Below, piece after piece: positions 34,201-49,200 of a stretch of 64,000 nucleotides of DNA (its first letter is position 1; each line of letters begins with the position of its first letter). Origin of the DNA: Anas platyrhynchos (taxonomy: Eukaryota; Chordata; Aves; Anseriformes; Anatidae); contig NC_092591.1 in NCBI RefSeq assembly GCF_047663525.1, positions 48,771,501 through 48,835,500 on the forward strand. Direction: 5' to 3'. The position numbers and the translations under genes are program-made. The notes beneath the pieces are model-generated. The model saw only the letters and a program-made list of their open reading frames with translations, was not told where the DNA came from and searched no databases.

Positions 34201-37200
34201 TTTCTGTGTATATGAAAAATCTCTTAGAAAAAAGAGTTAAACTCGTGTTGTTTGTTTTTTTTTTTGTGCAGTTACTCCAACATCTTTGTCACATCTCCAA
34301 GTCCTGATAACCTTCACACTCTCTTTGAGTTCATATTTAAAGGCTTTGATGCACTGCAGTATCAGGTAAGGAGAGCAAAACATTTTACAATATTTACTGT
34401 GAGCCCGGAAGTGGCTCACAGTATTATAAGTCAGGAAAATCAGTTTCTTTATATGTGAAAATAGTTTTTAACAGGAGTAAATAATTCCTCAGTTCTCCTG
34501 CTTCTGAAGGTTTTGTTACAAGAATTTTTATGTGTAATTTGAAAGGTCAGGACACATGTAGCAAACTTATTTTGATGATAATGGTAAACAATGTTTTTCT
34601 TACATCTTGGCCTGTTAATACTGGTTAACAATGTTTTCTTTCAGGAACATCTAGACTATGAGATTGTTCAGTCTTTAAATCCTGAGTTTAACAAGGCTGT
34701 TATCAGAGTGAATGTGTTCAAGGAGCACAGACAAACCATTCAGGTAACCAGATTTGTTTGCACACTTGCCTTTCTGCTTTTTGTTTGTAATTGTTGGCAT
34801 TATTGGTTGCTGTAGTTGTTTGCATTTAAAACATGTTAATTTTATGTAATATGTAACTATACTGATTGATTTTGCTTTAAGGCAGACCCTCTTTTTGACA
34901 TGTGAGTTTCACAAAATGTTTTAGTTCTTTCTGTGAATAACTTGTAGGTTACAAAGCCTCCATGGTTATCGTGTGTTCCTTCTTGAAACTAAAGGAAGGT
35001 GAAACAAACAGTGAAGGAAGAGCATATGTTTCCAGTGATTAGGTTTCCTATATTTTTGTGGTCTATCCAAAAAAGTGTCTGTGGAAATGTTTAAAACAAT
35101 ATGTGTTACCTAGCCCTTGGTAGAGAACATGAACCCTCTGCCATGGGTTCTCTGATCTGTTCAGGAAGAACAGGGAAAACGAACAGCTTTTCAGTGCTCC
35201 ATCTCTGCCAGTTCTGGCCTTTCCCTACATCCCAGAGCTGTTGTTGACAGTGATGATATCCTCTCATTCCTTACAGTACATACACCCTGCTGATTCTGTG
35301 AAACTGGGTCAGGCTGAACTTGTTGTGATTGATGAAGCTGCTGCCATTCCTCTCCCCCTGGTGAAAAATCTGCTAGGCCCTTACCTGGTCTTTATGGCTT
35401 CTACAATCAATGGGTAAGGCTTGAGCACCAGCTGTCTACCTGTGAAAGCAGTTATGCGAGTGCTAATGGACTGTTTCGTATCTACGGTGCTTCTCTTTTT
35501 ACTGCACACTATCATAATCAGGTCATGCTGATACCTGATCGCATGGAACTGCTCTTCAGAATAACCAAGAGTAAGAGTCAGTCAGTGCTTTACTTTTGGT
35601 TCCACTGCAGGTTCACTGAGCATATACACCTCTACTGTTCTGCTGCAGGGAGCATGCAGATAAACATTCTGTAGTCTGTTAGGAGACAGGGAAGAGTGCC
35701 GCCTTACTTCCAGTATGCTGGGCATAAGAAAGTGACAGAGGAAGCTGCTTTGTCCTACATGTGCAAGAGCATCAAGAGGCAGTAATTCTCAGAGATGGCT
35801 GGGGCCATTACAGGCCTCAGAATGTCACACAGCTCTGGATAGCAGCATAGTTCTCTGTTGGAGCTTCCCCATGGCTCAGGATTGCTTTTTTAGTTATTTG
35901 CTTCAGGCTTTTGTCTTCTGCTTTTCAGATATGAGGGTACTGGTCGATCACTGTCTCTGAAGCTTATTCAGCAGCTCCGGCAGCAGAGTGCACAAGCCCA
36001 AGTCTCCATGACAGCAGAGAACAAATCTACAGCTACAGCTAAACTCACCTCAGGTACTCAATTGTATTCTGGGCTGCAGTGTGCAACCCTGATCCGTGGT
36101 GCTGCTGCCTGACAAGCCCTGTGTGTGTCCCATGTGTCCATGTACTTTGCAGCTGTAGGAAGGTAGTGGTATGGGAAAATGAAGGAACTCTTTTAAGTTT
36201 TTTCCTCATGATTTTCAGATCTAAAGTCATTTAGAGGATAACAGCTATGCAAGTAATGATTGCTGTACCTTCTTCCTGATGTTATATGAAGAAACAGGCT
36301 GTGAAGGCTCCAGTTAGAGCAGTTTCTTCTCAAGTGTCTTCTCTTCTGTTCAGATTTGGTGTGTTTCTAATCCCTTGGGAACTGTACATAGGACAGTGAT
36401 CCTATTGGATTCTTTGCTAGCTGTAACTTCCCGTACTAGAGGTTCTTCTCTGAAATCTGTTTGCAGCTCGTACATTGCACGAAGTCTCCCTCCATGAGTC
36501 AATCAGATACGCCCCTGGTGACCCTGTTGAAAAGTGGCTGAATGATCTGCTGTGTTTGGACTGTCTCAACATCACCAGAATTATCTCTGGCTGCCCACTG
36601 CCTGAGACTTGTGACCTGTATCCTTACTCAAATGGTGTATTCTGATAAAATACATTGCTTTCAGGTGAAGTTTGACTTTTTCAAACTGATTAGTAGTGGC
36701 TTCTCAGGTTATGACATGATTACCTCAGTGCACAATCTTTTGGCTAAAGACCACACTTCTGGAGCTGAACTGTTACCACTGCCTTGTAAGACTGGTGGCT
36801 TGTGTTACCAGGACATTACCAATGCATTTTATTGCAGAGACAATCCTAAAAATGGATTGAATGCAAGGAAATCTTGGTTTATGGATGAGGAGCGTGAAAG
36901 ATACGAGCACTATGCAGTCATTCTTGTAGATAGAGCTGTAGACTATAAGAGTTTTAGCCAGCATGTAGCCTAAGGCTGCATGGAAAATAACACCCCTAAA
37001 CCAGCAAGGAGCTCTTTTCCTTTTTTTTTTTTTTTTTTCCCCAGGAAAGTTGTTTCCTTAACCCTGTGTTTAGATATTATGTAAATAGAGACACACTTTT
37101 TTGTTACCACAGAGCATCAGAAGTTTTTCTACAGAGACTGATGGCCCTCTATGTGGCTTCACACTACAAGGTAAAGCTCATGCTACTTCTATCAAAAGTT

Positions 37201-40200
37201 CAGCTTGGAATTTTGTGGAGGGAGCACTGCTTGTTGAGGGCAGTCTAATTGCATTGGCCTAATTGAGATTTTCTGGACAGCTTCAGTTGTATTTTGTTAC
37301 GTACAGATCTGTATTCTCCTAAGAAGATTTCTGCCTTAGCCTTAGCTGAGTATGCTGGATTTAAAAATACCTAGAATATTTTAGTCTTGGGAAATCCTGG
37401 AGACTAAATTCTAGATGATCCTGCAAGTTTGTTGGGAGTGGTATCAGTGATGAACCCACTACTGTTCTCTTCACAATATTTCAGTAGCCTCAAATTAACC
37501 AAAAGAGTAGTATCATTGTACTATCGATAAAAGTAATAATTCATCTCAGTTTCAAGACCATGGGTGACTAGTAAATTTGGCTGGTGAAAGCATTAAATGG
37601 TGAAGTAATGAGTACTAAAAGTCTGACTTCAAAAAATATTTTATATCTGGTAGTAGAGGTAGGTAGCTATATAAAAGTAGAAACGTCAGTTCTACACATA
37701 GGAGAGCAAGAGATTTCACTTGAACAAAACAGATGTTGTCTGGTAGTACAACTGCCATGAGCTGTCCTGTGAGGAGCTTCATCCATCAGTACTGTACTAG
37801 TTCTAAGTCCCTTAATAGCCATAAATTGAGAAAAATGGAGAAATGTGTAGAAGTCAGCTACTAATACTATACAGGACTTGAATCTCTTCTCATGGAATAA
37901 TACTTAAGCTTTCTGATGTGTATTTACCCTCCAGAACTCTCCCAATGACCTCCAGATGCTATCTGATGCACCTGCCCATCATCTTTTTTGCCTTTTGCCT
38001 CCTGTTCCACCTACCCAGAACTCATTACCAGAAGTACTTGCTGTTGTCCAGGTGAGAGAGCGTCATATAACTGTGTGCTGTTCAATAGCGAAGCAGTGAT
38101 ACACTGTGAGACATCAGTGTACTGTCTAGGAGTAGATGATATCTTCAGGCTGTGTTTTTATGTGCCACAGCAGTGCATTAAGGCTGTTGTTTTTTTTTTC
38201 CACTTTTCTTTTGTTAAAACTAATTGCTCTATTAGTATATTGTGAAGCTAATCCCTTCATATAGACCTTCCAATCTCTAAAATAGTCTGTGCCGAGAAGC
38301 CTTCCGAGGAGCTGAATTATTGGTTTAATAAATGACTTTCTCCTCTCATTTCAACTTCATGCTAAGGAGAGTTGATTCACTGGTTCATTCTGCTTACTGC
38401 AAAAATACAAATTCCTCAGATACAGATGTTCAGAGATGTAGAAATATTTCAGTTCTTGACTGTTAGATATCTGACTAAATGCTATCTTCGTTAAGAACAC
38501 GGATTCTTAATTATCTGTGTTCAGTGCAACTAGTTAAGTCGACTATTTCTTAAAGGAAAAAAAAGCTGTATTTGACTCTTAAAGAGAAATACTGGGCGGG
38601 ACAAGATTTTACGTTTGCTGCTGACAGACTACAGAAAACACTTAGGGCACATTGTATGCTTTAGTCTCTTCAGGCCTCTGTTGCACCATGCTGTAGTGCC
38701 TGCTGTGCCAGATATACCTGGCTGGCTCACTGGTGTGCCTTTTGAGACTGCTTGTAGGGGTAGAGCCTGTTGTTTGGCTCATACACATTTGTTTATCATG
38801 TTGCAGAGTAGGGGTCAAGTGACATGTCAATACTGCATAGTGGTCTCAGCAACTGAGGATAAATTTTGTTTACGCTGTATTGGAGTGACTGTGGGATAAA
38901 GCAGTTTGTCTCCATTCACGGTCTTCTGCCTTTTCTGTCAGGTGTGCATGGAAGGGGAGATTTCTCGCCAGTCTATCATGAACAGCCTTTCTAGAGGAAA
39001 GAAAGCTTCTGGTGATCTTATTCCCTGGACCATTTCAGAACAGGTGAATAATTTGGCTGTGTACTCACACCCACACCCAAGACGTCTTTCAGCACTACTG
39101 CTTATTTCCAGGGCACCCTTCCGTGTACTTTAAATTGACTCTTGTCTCTTATACAGTTCCAAGACCCGGACTTTGGCGGCCTCTCTGGTGGGCGTGTTGT
39201 TCGTATTGCAGTTCATCCGGATTATCAGGGGGTAAATATTTTGAAACCTATTGTAAGTAGTCAGCAGTGGTACCACGAGAATGGCCGTACAGGCAGAGCT
39301 AAGTTCTACTTGGCCCCGTGTACAATCAAGGTCCAGTGACACTTTCTATGAGATTACCAAATGTTCACACTGGTGTTTGGTATTTTCAGAGTGCAAGAGA
39401 TAATCAATGAGAATTATTATACTGTCTTGAGCTACCGACTGTGTTCTTGTTGTGCTTTTGGTCACCCAGCAAGGTCTATAGTTTTCTTCCCCATGGAGTT
39501 CCTGTGTAGTAAACAAAATGCATTTTTGCGGTGGCTGAGTAATTTCTAAACGGGTGATTGTTAATGGAATTTTAAGGGGAAAATGTTGTCCTGCTTTAAA
39601 AAATAGATATATCTCTTTGCTTATATAGCATTGTTCATAATTCACAGATGGGCTATGGCAGCAGAGCTTTGAATTTACTGCAGATGTACTATGAAGGCCA
39701 ATTCCCTTGTTTGGAAGAAAAAACAATTCAGAAGCCAAAAGAAATTGCAACTGTAAGCAGTGAGGTATGTAACTCAGTATGTTTCTTTTATTTTCTGTTG
39801 TACTAAAGCTGTCTGCTTCTCACTAAATCTCAATATTGATTTCTCTGTGTAAGGATGAAATATTTGTATTTATTCTTTGTACAAAATATGAGACTTAATT
39901 TGCAAATTGCCATGAGGAATGCTACTAACCCACTTCCACTTTCTCTTTCAGACTGTTAGTTTATTGGAAGAGGTTGTGACGCCCAGGAAAGACTTGCCCC
40001 CTTTACTTCTCAAACTAAGTGAGAGACAAGCTGAGAGTCTAGACTATCTAGGGGTGTCGTATGGCCTAACACCAAGATTACTCAAGTAAGACCTTGTTCT
40101 GTTTAGACCCAGTGCAAAAATATAACTATATAAATAATAGAGTATCTGTAATTTGTAAATGATATGTAGATACAGATGTGGGTATTTTACCCCATAGACT

Positions 40201-43200
40201 TTCTCCTCTCTGCATGTTTCACTTGGTTTCTAAATCTGGGCAGCTCCAAGCCCTCTTCTCTTGCAAGGCCTTGTCTTGTGCAGTAGAGCTGAACCTAAGC
40301 GCTTAACGCATCCTTCAGGGTAAATTTTCCTCAAACTCCTCCTGAGGGAAAACCCATTTCCTTCTTGATTTTTTCTGTGACCCTTCTGAAGAGTTAATTA
40401 GCTTTAATTGATCAGTTTTTCTAGGCTAGAGAACACCACCTCTAGTAAGTAGGAAGTTAAATACTCCTTCTTGTGACCTGTAGAAACTTGAGCTGCTGCT
40501 AACTTCAAAGTTAGTTGTTTGTTTCCTGCCTTATGTAAACACTTGCCAGTAGCAACTGCATCTACTTCTCTTTTTTTTTTCTCACCAAGGAGGAAGTGAA
40601 TTAATGCAGCAAAAAATCATTTATTAAAATTTTTAATTTTTCTCTCCATTTCAAATTATAGTTCTGTATTAGAACTTACAATTTTATAATACATGGTAAC
40701 TGTTTTTATATATTATGAGAATCGGTAAAATATCTAGGTTTTTCAGACTTTCTCAGTGTGTTAAGAGTGGGAGACAGTTTCAAAATAATGCAGAATTGTT
40801 TCTGCTACTAGCCTAACAGCAAAGCAGTCATTTATCACCTGAAACTTTGCTCCCTTGCTGGCTTATCCTTGTTTGCAGGGGACCATCTCACAAAAGATGA
40901 GATTGAGTCCAACAGAAGACCCAAGGAAGCCAGTTTGTGACTGACCCAATCAGAGCTGTTAGACAGCTGTGTGCAATTTGGCATTTCAGACACAGACTGT
41001 AGCCTGTTTTGTTCCATGGCAAGCATGCATCAAAATTCATGCCAAAATGTGATGGTGAATTGTGGAAAAAGTCTTAATCTCTGCAAATTATGAAGCAAAT
41101 GGTTCAGATATCTTAATTGAACAATCTCTCTCGGGGCAGAGGAGTGTTTGACTACTATGTTTTTAAAATTATTTGTCTGTTAGGTTTGGTGGGATAGATA
41201 AGGAAGAATAGTGGGGTAAGGAGAGGCTGGGATGCACATATAGGGCTTCCTGCTAAAATCTGCCTCATCCTGCACAGCTGATGGGTAGTCATCCTGTGGC
41301 CTGCGGAGGTGGGTTGCCAGTGACAGTTGCTGTGGGGCTTGGCTTCTTTCTTTTGTCTAGGATGCCATATATTTTGTCTCACCAGTTCTTTTTATTACTA
41401 GTCCTCCTTTTCCTGGGCAAAATGAATTGTAATATCAGTTCACAACTAAGATGCAAGAAGGAAAAGGAGGATGGAAAGGGATGTTAGTAGGATTTTGCAG
41501 GTCAGATTGGGTTTCTCTCTGGTCCACCAGTGATTGTGAGAAACCTGGAATTTGCCAGGGAAAGTCAGCATTCATTGAAGTCTGAAGTAAACTGTAAATC
41601 CTTCAGACCTTCCCCGGGGTATACTTTAGGAGTCTGTAGTATTTGTTTGTGATCAAAACCAGTTTGCATTTTTTTAAAGGAGGTCCTGGAAACATGCTGA
41701 ATTCAAGAGTTCTTGTGTCTTACCTGTTAGTCTTTGAAAGCTCATTTATTTTCTGTTGTCACAGTCATCATTGTTTCACTCCTCAAAGTTAGAATCTCAG
41801 TCAGTTTGATTGCTCTCAGAACTTCCTGTCAGTGGTGAGTTTTATTAGCTGCAGGGGTAGTGCCTACCTTTCAACAGTTGTTATTGTGCAGTAGATAGAT
41901 TTTATTTAACCACAAGTATTACTACAAAATCAACAGCTCCATAATTATCAGTGTACTTTCTCTTATCCTTTTCCCTAGGTTTTGGAAACGTGCTGGATTT
42001 GTGCCAGTTTATCTAAGGCAAACACCAGTAAGTAGCATACTGTTTCTGAATGAAATCCAGCCCTATTGAAATCACTGGGCATCTTTCCATTAACTTCTGT
42101 GAGATGTGATTTAGGAAAAAATAATTCCAGGACTACATTTGGGGTTTGTTTTGTATTCATTTTTGTTCTTTGGTCTAATAGTTAACTAAGGGTTTCAAAT
42201 TTTAGGGTTTTGAATGTGGTCCTCTGAGTAGTTTGCACCTAAAAAATTATAACAAAGATGCATCTGTTCAGCGTTGTTACTGGTAAAATATGCTACTGGC
42301 CCTTGAACTGACTGCCATTGCTTTCCCTAGGTGTTTACCAAAAAAAGCACGAGCTGTTTCAGTACTGTTGGAGAGAATAATTTGTCCCTTGTTTTCCCAC
42401 TTTCCTTATGTTTTTTTGGCTCTTGAGCTATAACTGCGATTTGCGACACTGGTGAGTGGTGGTTATCTCAAGAAGCCAAAATCTCTCAGCACTGGGATTT
42501 ACCAAATTATAGAAGTTCATCAGGTTTATATTTGGTGGTGGTGATCAGTAGCAGTTGATATATGAGTTGTTGGTTTAGAAGACCCTTGCCTTCTTCAGTT
42601 TAGCATAGAGTATACACAGTTCATGGAGATGATGGGAAATGTATCTTCATTATTAGAATGACCTGACTGGTGAGCATTCATGCATCATGCTGAAGATGCT
42701 GAATGAAGAGGAGTCTGAACAGGAGCCTTGGCTTACAGCCTTCTGGAAAGGTAACTGAGTTAATGCTGGAAAAATATTCTGGAATATTTTTTCTAGAGGT
42801 CCACATGAGTCATTTGTTTTCTGATCTTGTCCTGTAGATTTTAGGAGGCGCTTCCTTTCTCTGCTTTCCTACCAGTTCAGCACATTCTCTCCTTCACTGG
42901 CATTGAATATTCTACAGAACAAAAATATCAAACAGCAGTCACAACCCCGTAAGTACCCTGGCTCACATACTCATTTAGAATGCAATTTAAAGTCTTTGTG
43001 TAGATTTATCAGAGTTCTCAAGCACATGCATGGTGTGATGCCTCTTGTGAGGTGTGATGAATTGTTCTTAGTGTTTTGTTTCCATCATCCAAAAAATAAA
43101 AAAAAGCTTGTATTTTTGAGTAAAAACTAACAGGACATTTTCTGCCAATTAAAAACAGGTAGCGGTTTGGGGTGGTGGTGATTTTTTTTTCCTGTGCTTT

Positions 43201-46200
43201 TTTAATTTCAGTCGGAGATTTAAGTACTCCAAAATTAGAGGACTGTAGCAGCTAAAGGCATGACAAAACAAAATCTAGTGAATGAATAAAGAAGTCTACT
43301 CAGTTCAGTATGGAGTTAGAAGAGAAGCCTTGAGAATCAAAGGTCAATAGGCAAAGCAGCTAATTTAGGATCTTAGGGAGAATGTTATCAGAAATTTGGA
43401 AATTCAAATTATATGTCTTTCTAAGAGAGAAGCTTTAGTTGACTGTGTGTTCTTTGGGCTTAGTGCAGCACTTGCTAGGGTGAACACATATGTAGTAACA
43501 AAAAGGGCCAGATAAGGCAACTCTTAACAATCCCTCATGGCTTAAAAGTCCTCTTTAAAAGCAAATTGATGTCTTCTCAGTAAGCCTAACAGAGGGTGGT
43601 CCTCTTGAGTGAACTTGGTAATCTGCGTTTTGTAGGTTTTAGTATGTCTTGGTGAAAGAGGTTTGGTTGCTGCTACAAAGAAAGTTTTTATCAGCAAAAC
43701 CAGTGTAATACATTGAAAGTCTGAGCAAACTGATTCCCAGTTCTCACTGTTTTTAGTCTATCTGGCATGTTTGAGTTGATAAACTGGTCTGTTTTGACAG
43801 TTGCAATGTTCTTTATATGGTTGTATTTCTGTCTGAAAAGACTTGGAATAACCAAGCCAGTCCTAGTAGCAGTGTTATACCTAGTGAGTTGAATTCTGAA
43901 GTGTGTTGGAAAGTGAACTTCAGGGATAGCAGTTGGCCTTCAGTCAATGATGTGAAAAAGGAGTTTGTTAAATAATGAGATCCTGGAGAGTTGGGAATAG
44001 CAGTCTTGACAGTGATGTCTCTTTATCATTCAGCCATCAGCCGTGCTGAATTAGAATCTGTTTTCATCCCATATGACTTGAAGAGATTAGAGATGTATTC
44101 TCGCAACATGGTGGACTATCATCTCATCATGGATATGGTACCTACCATTGCCAGGATGTTTTTTCTCAACCAGTTGGGTGATATCTCTCTCTCAGCTGCA
44201 CAGTCGGTATGTATCACTGAGAGCAAGCCATGCTTCATCTCTTTTTGTACTTTTCTGCTGTCTCCTAATTTTGGATTAGTTTCCCATTTCATGTCATTTT
44301 TAAAAAGAAGCCTTTGCTTCAGTTGATTTATACTTCCGTGGTCCTCTTTATGGTTTCTCCTGCTTGTGTTCTAACTTTAGTGCTTGCTTTGAATAAAATC
44401 TGCAGAGATCATACTGTTGCATGTTCGGTGAAGTACTTTGTGTGTTTATAATATTGTGTGAACTATGGCTTAAAAGCACCTCAATATCTTTTGGTTCTTG
44501 AGCTGTACCTCAGGAGAGAGGTATTCATTTGCACTAAGTATGGAATGCTGCCAGCTGACTACAGCATAACATAGGGGTGTTCAGTGCATCTGAGCAAAGC
44601 TTGAGCTTGTACCAGAGGAGCCCTGTATTAGCTGAGTAGACAAGGACTTGGTAAAATGTCAGGGACATAGAAGATACTATTTATGTGTTTGCTCTAAAAG
44701 CCTCTCTAACTGAAATGTCATTTCCTCAGGCCCTTCTTTTAGGGATTGGCCTACAGCATAAATCTCTGGACCAACTGGAAAAGGAGGTAGAACTGCCCAG
44801 CAGTCAGTTGATGGGCCTCTTCAACAGAATCATCCGCAAAGTAGTCCAGGTAATTGCATCATGATGAGCTTCGCCTTGGGTGTATCAGACCAAAGTATAA
44901 TTCCAGTACTGAGCCTGGTGCTAGTAGAAAGCTGAATTGGAATTATGTATCTTTAACATCTCCACAAAAATTGACTGTAAACTTTGTTTGTAAGAGGGGA
45001 AAATCCTAGTGGAAAAAGCAGGTATTTATGGCTTTGATTTATATTGTGTTTTCCCAAATAAGAGTGCTAATGTTACGTTTTTAAGTGTTGAAATGACCCA
45101 AACCAAAATGCTGAACATACAGCTAGTGATGCCAGCTGAACTTGAGACATTTGTTTATGATGGTTCACTGCATTGACAGCATCTCTGCCTTTGTTTGCTT
45201 GTTTTTTTTTTTTTGTTTGTTTGTTTTTATATCAACCAAACAAAAAAACTTTCTCTAATGTCATTTAGAGGTGGACCTAAGTCTAGTGAAATTACTGGAA
45301 AGTTTTGGGTCTGTTTTTTCGCATGGTATCTGCAGTAAAGCGAGTAGCGTGATGAGTTACTAAGGAAAAAGACAGACATAAAAGTTGCTAGCTGCTTGCA
45401 CTCACTTGTGCAGTCTATTGCCTCTAGTTCTCAAGGAACAGAATATATTAGCGAAGGTTCTGTGGTATGGCATAAGATGTTCATTGAAGAGATGCTATGC
45501 TCTGCATAACACTTACCTAATTATCTTGAAGACAGTTACATACAGAAAAATAAATATGCAGCTTTTAACTACAAATGTTCATCAAATCAGTGTATTGATA
45601 TAGAATGTTGCTGAGTTCTTATTTTTTATTTTATTTTTATTATTTTTTATTATTTATTTATTAATTTTTTATTTTTATTTATTATTTTTATTTTGTTTTT
45701 ATTTTTATACTTTTAATGAAAGCTATGTGTAATTCTGCCTTCAGGAAGAAGCTTTGAGCTTTTTATTTTAGTATGATGGAACGTATGCATCAGAAGTAAA
45801 CTGTCTGAAAATATTTGCAGGGTTACAAGAGTTTCATGGGGACAACCAGCATTTATTACTTATTTTTAAGCACAATTGTAGAAGAAACACTGAGTCTTAC
45901 ATGTGTTGGTTTATTTCATTTTCAGTTGTTCAACACTGTCCAGGAAAAGGCTGTGGAGGAACAGATGGTAGCAACAAAGGATATTGTAATGGAACCTACA
46001 ATTAAATCTTTAAATGATGATTTGGTAATTATGAACTTTCTTCTTAATACATATATAAGCACTCTTCATGGAACTCCCTTGAACGTAGAAGCCTCATAAT
46101 CTAAATTTTCTTGGATTAGAGTTGTGTGTCACCTCTGTCACTGTGTGGTAGTCATAAAACCAGCTTTTGCTGTTACATTCTTAGTCGTGCTTTGTTAATC

Positions 46201-49200
46201 TGCCATACCGATTTTCACAGAACCCACAAAGATTTTGGAGTTATGCATTACAACTATATGTATATCGATTACCTAAAAATGCAGTTACAGAAAAAAGCTT
46301 TGTAGGATCATCTAGTATTTGTTTTTTCTCTTTAGTGGGGAAACAAGTTTTGCTTGTATTACGTGATTACTGTTGCAGTCAGAACTTAATGCATCTGTTG
46401 TGCTATCCTTTTTGTAGGAAGAAGCCGCAAAGGAATTCCAAGAAAAACACAAGCAAGAAGTGGTAAAGCTAAAAGAAATGGACCTTACACAGTAAGAACT
46501 CATCTGTATGAGTGTCAAATCCACTTTTCCTGTGGTATCTATTTGAATGCTGGGTCACCAGCACTAGTACATCTTGCTGAGTCTTGTGCAGAAGGCTGTA
46601 GTCACAAAATGATGATCTCACACCATCAATAAGTGAGAAGTAGCAGTGTGTATCTTCAATGGTAGCCATGTGGGATAAGCATATGCTGCTACTCTAATGG
46701 AAATGTTAGATATTATGTGCCTGATAGCCAGTAATTGTCTTGATCAGCTCTGCTAGCAGTTCCTTTGTTTCATACTCGCAACATTCTTTCCAGTATGAGT
46801 TAAATTCAGTAACAGAACTTACCTGTTCAGTGTCATTCACCCGCTTAACTCAATACATGAATTTATTTTCCTGAAAAGTGTGTCATAGGCATGAATTTTA
46901 CTTTTTGCCAAGCATGAGGTTACTGATGCCCCTTTTTGAACAAAAAGCAAAAGACCACACCTGATCATCAGTGAGATCTGTCTTTGGAACCATAGAACTG
47001 AATTATTAAAGTTGGGGCTGGTTCATCATTGCAGTACTGCACACAGCAGATGTGGAAATGCCACTTCAGTTCTCAGTACCTTGGATATGGTCTTAAGCAC
47101 TTTATTTTACTTGTGTTCTCCTTTGTCTTTTATTTAAATGACAAATTACTCTTATTGTGGCAAGAACTCTTACTATGTATCTATAGGGCAGTCTTGATCC
47201 TGACTGTGTATGGTATGTATGTTACACATGTAACTTCTATAGTTCTGTAATTTGGAGTAATGAAAAAACTGCCTGGTTTTGGATTGTTTATAATTTGACA
47301 GTTATTGTGCTTCTAGAAATGGTCATTAGTTTCCTCAAACCAGCATACACAGGTCCTGTTGTCTGCTGTCCAGCTTTTCTGTATTCAGCTGTCTTCAACT
47401 CAAGTAAAAATTAGTACCTGGCTAATGTTAGTATTCTCTTCTTTAATAAGAAAAAGAAACCCCACACACAAAATACCCCAAAACCAATATTAAAGAACAA
47501 GAGAGAGCTTCCTTTACTAACTGCAGCGTGCAGATGCTTTTAGCTGTTGTAGAGCTGGACAGTTTGTAGAATACAGAATTGCCAAACCAGCAACTTCCTT
47601 GAAATGTCAGCAGATGTCTCTCTTTCTGGGCCAATGGGAGTTACACGTGCCGCTCTGATCCTCTCTCTTTTCTCTCTTGTCTGTTAGATCTGAGAAAAGG
47701 AATCTTTGGTCCTCTCATTTGAGGGTCGAACAAAAATGGATGTGATTTGAAGTGACTTGTAAGGCAATCACACTAGGAAAACAAGATAACCAGAACTTAT
47801 AAAGAATTAAAATTCTATTTACTAGATTTGATAGTATGATATACCTGTTTGTGATTTTGGACTATGCTCCTTTTTTATTTTATCCAGAAACAGATTCATG
47901 TTCTTCTCTATAAGGAAAGAGGGACACAAATCTGTTTTGAAAACTTTTTAATACAGGTTATAGAAAGCTAATAGAACAGACAGAGCTGTTTGATTTGTCT
48001 TTGTCCAGTGTTGTTTCGCCTTGTATAAACAAAGATGAATCTAATCTGAATCTCTAAGAACTTGAGATACAGAGCAACCACTTAGTCTTGCTACATGACT
48101 ACTTTGCCTAGTTAAATTTGTGTTATTTTGAGGGTACTTGAACATAATGACAAGAACCACAGCACGTGAGTTTAGCTGAATAGCAGTTGCTGTTTTAGTT
48201 TCTTTCCAAAACAAACCTGCAGGTCTTCAGTTTTTCCTGGATGGATGCAGAAAAACTACCATTCAAGCTTACTGCTGGCTAAGAGCAGCTGCTAATTTAC
48301 CTTTCTGTTATAAGCCGTTGCTTTTTGCAGCCTCTTCCTTTACTACCACAAACATCCTTCTTCCTTTGTGGGGGAGGAAAAAAAGAAAAAGCAATCAACC
48401 TTTTAGAAACAAAATCTATATAGTGAATATAGTTCTGATTGTGTTTGTCAGTCTTATAGCTGTAATGTGTGAAAGTGTGTGTTTTAGGAAATCTAGTGGG
48501 CAGAGAAGTATACGCCACTGCTATGGAAACTAACACCTTTGTGGCCTTATTTTTTGCATTCATAAAAGATATACTCTGTTAAGCATTCTGCTTTTCTGAT
48601 GAGAGGCTTTCATAGAACAGTTTCGTGATGTTTACAATAGCAGCTCCTGAGAGAGCTTCATCTGCTATTGACCAGCTTTGGATGAAGACAATTGTTGGTT
48701 GCTATCGACCTAGTTCAGATTGAGTCTGCTGACAAAGTCGTGACGAGCTGTCGTATCTCTTTGCCAGTCTAGTTTTGTATGCATTTCTAAATACTGGTTT
48801 TGTTGGGTGCTAATGCAGTAGCTTTGTTTGAAGTATACTGTGTATCTGACAATATAATCACTTTTTTTCCTGCTTTGAGCTGGCAATTTTACTTGAATTT
48901 TCCTTTACCCTTTTCACTTAGATATATTATCCGCGGGGACGATGAAGAATGGAATCAGGTGCTGAGTAAAGCAGGACAGAATGCTTCCATCGTCAGTGTG
49001 AAAAGGTTAGGGAAGTTGAAATACTCTACAGTCTCTCTTGTCCTGCTAGCTTTACTGCATTTTTTTTCCTAAAAGGGTGAAGCTGAAGAGCTAATTCAGA
49101 TAAAAATGAATGTAATGTCCTTAATATATTCCTAGTTTTCCAGAGAAATCAGGGTATGAGCATTCCTCTAATGGAGAGCGCTTCTGTGGCTTGTGTGTTT

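Noticed and set aside
36542..36973. 143-codon frame overlapping NAT10 exon 13
   Set aside because: Its start overlaps the exon in a different frame, and the rest runs through the U12 intron without a domain; the exon 13 to exon 14 join explains the conserved sequence.
44850..44925. C/D-box-snoRNA-like pattern (ATGATGA near 44859 and CTGA near 44912 with a possible 5-bp stem)
   Set aside because: It lies directly after the splice donor rather than near the acceptor, the stem needs a wobble and a 4-nt gap, and no guide complementarity was recognised.
48620..48735. Possible snoRNA-like boxes in NAT10 intron 26
   Set aside because: TGATG- and CTGA-like words are present but no convincing closing stem or second box pair.
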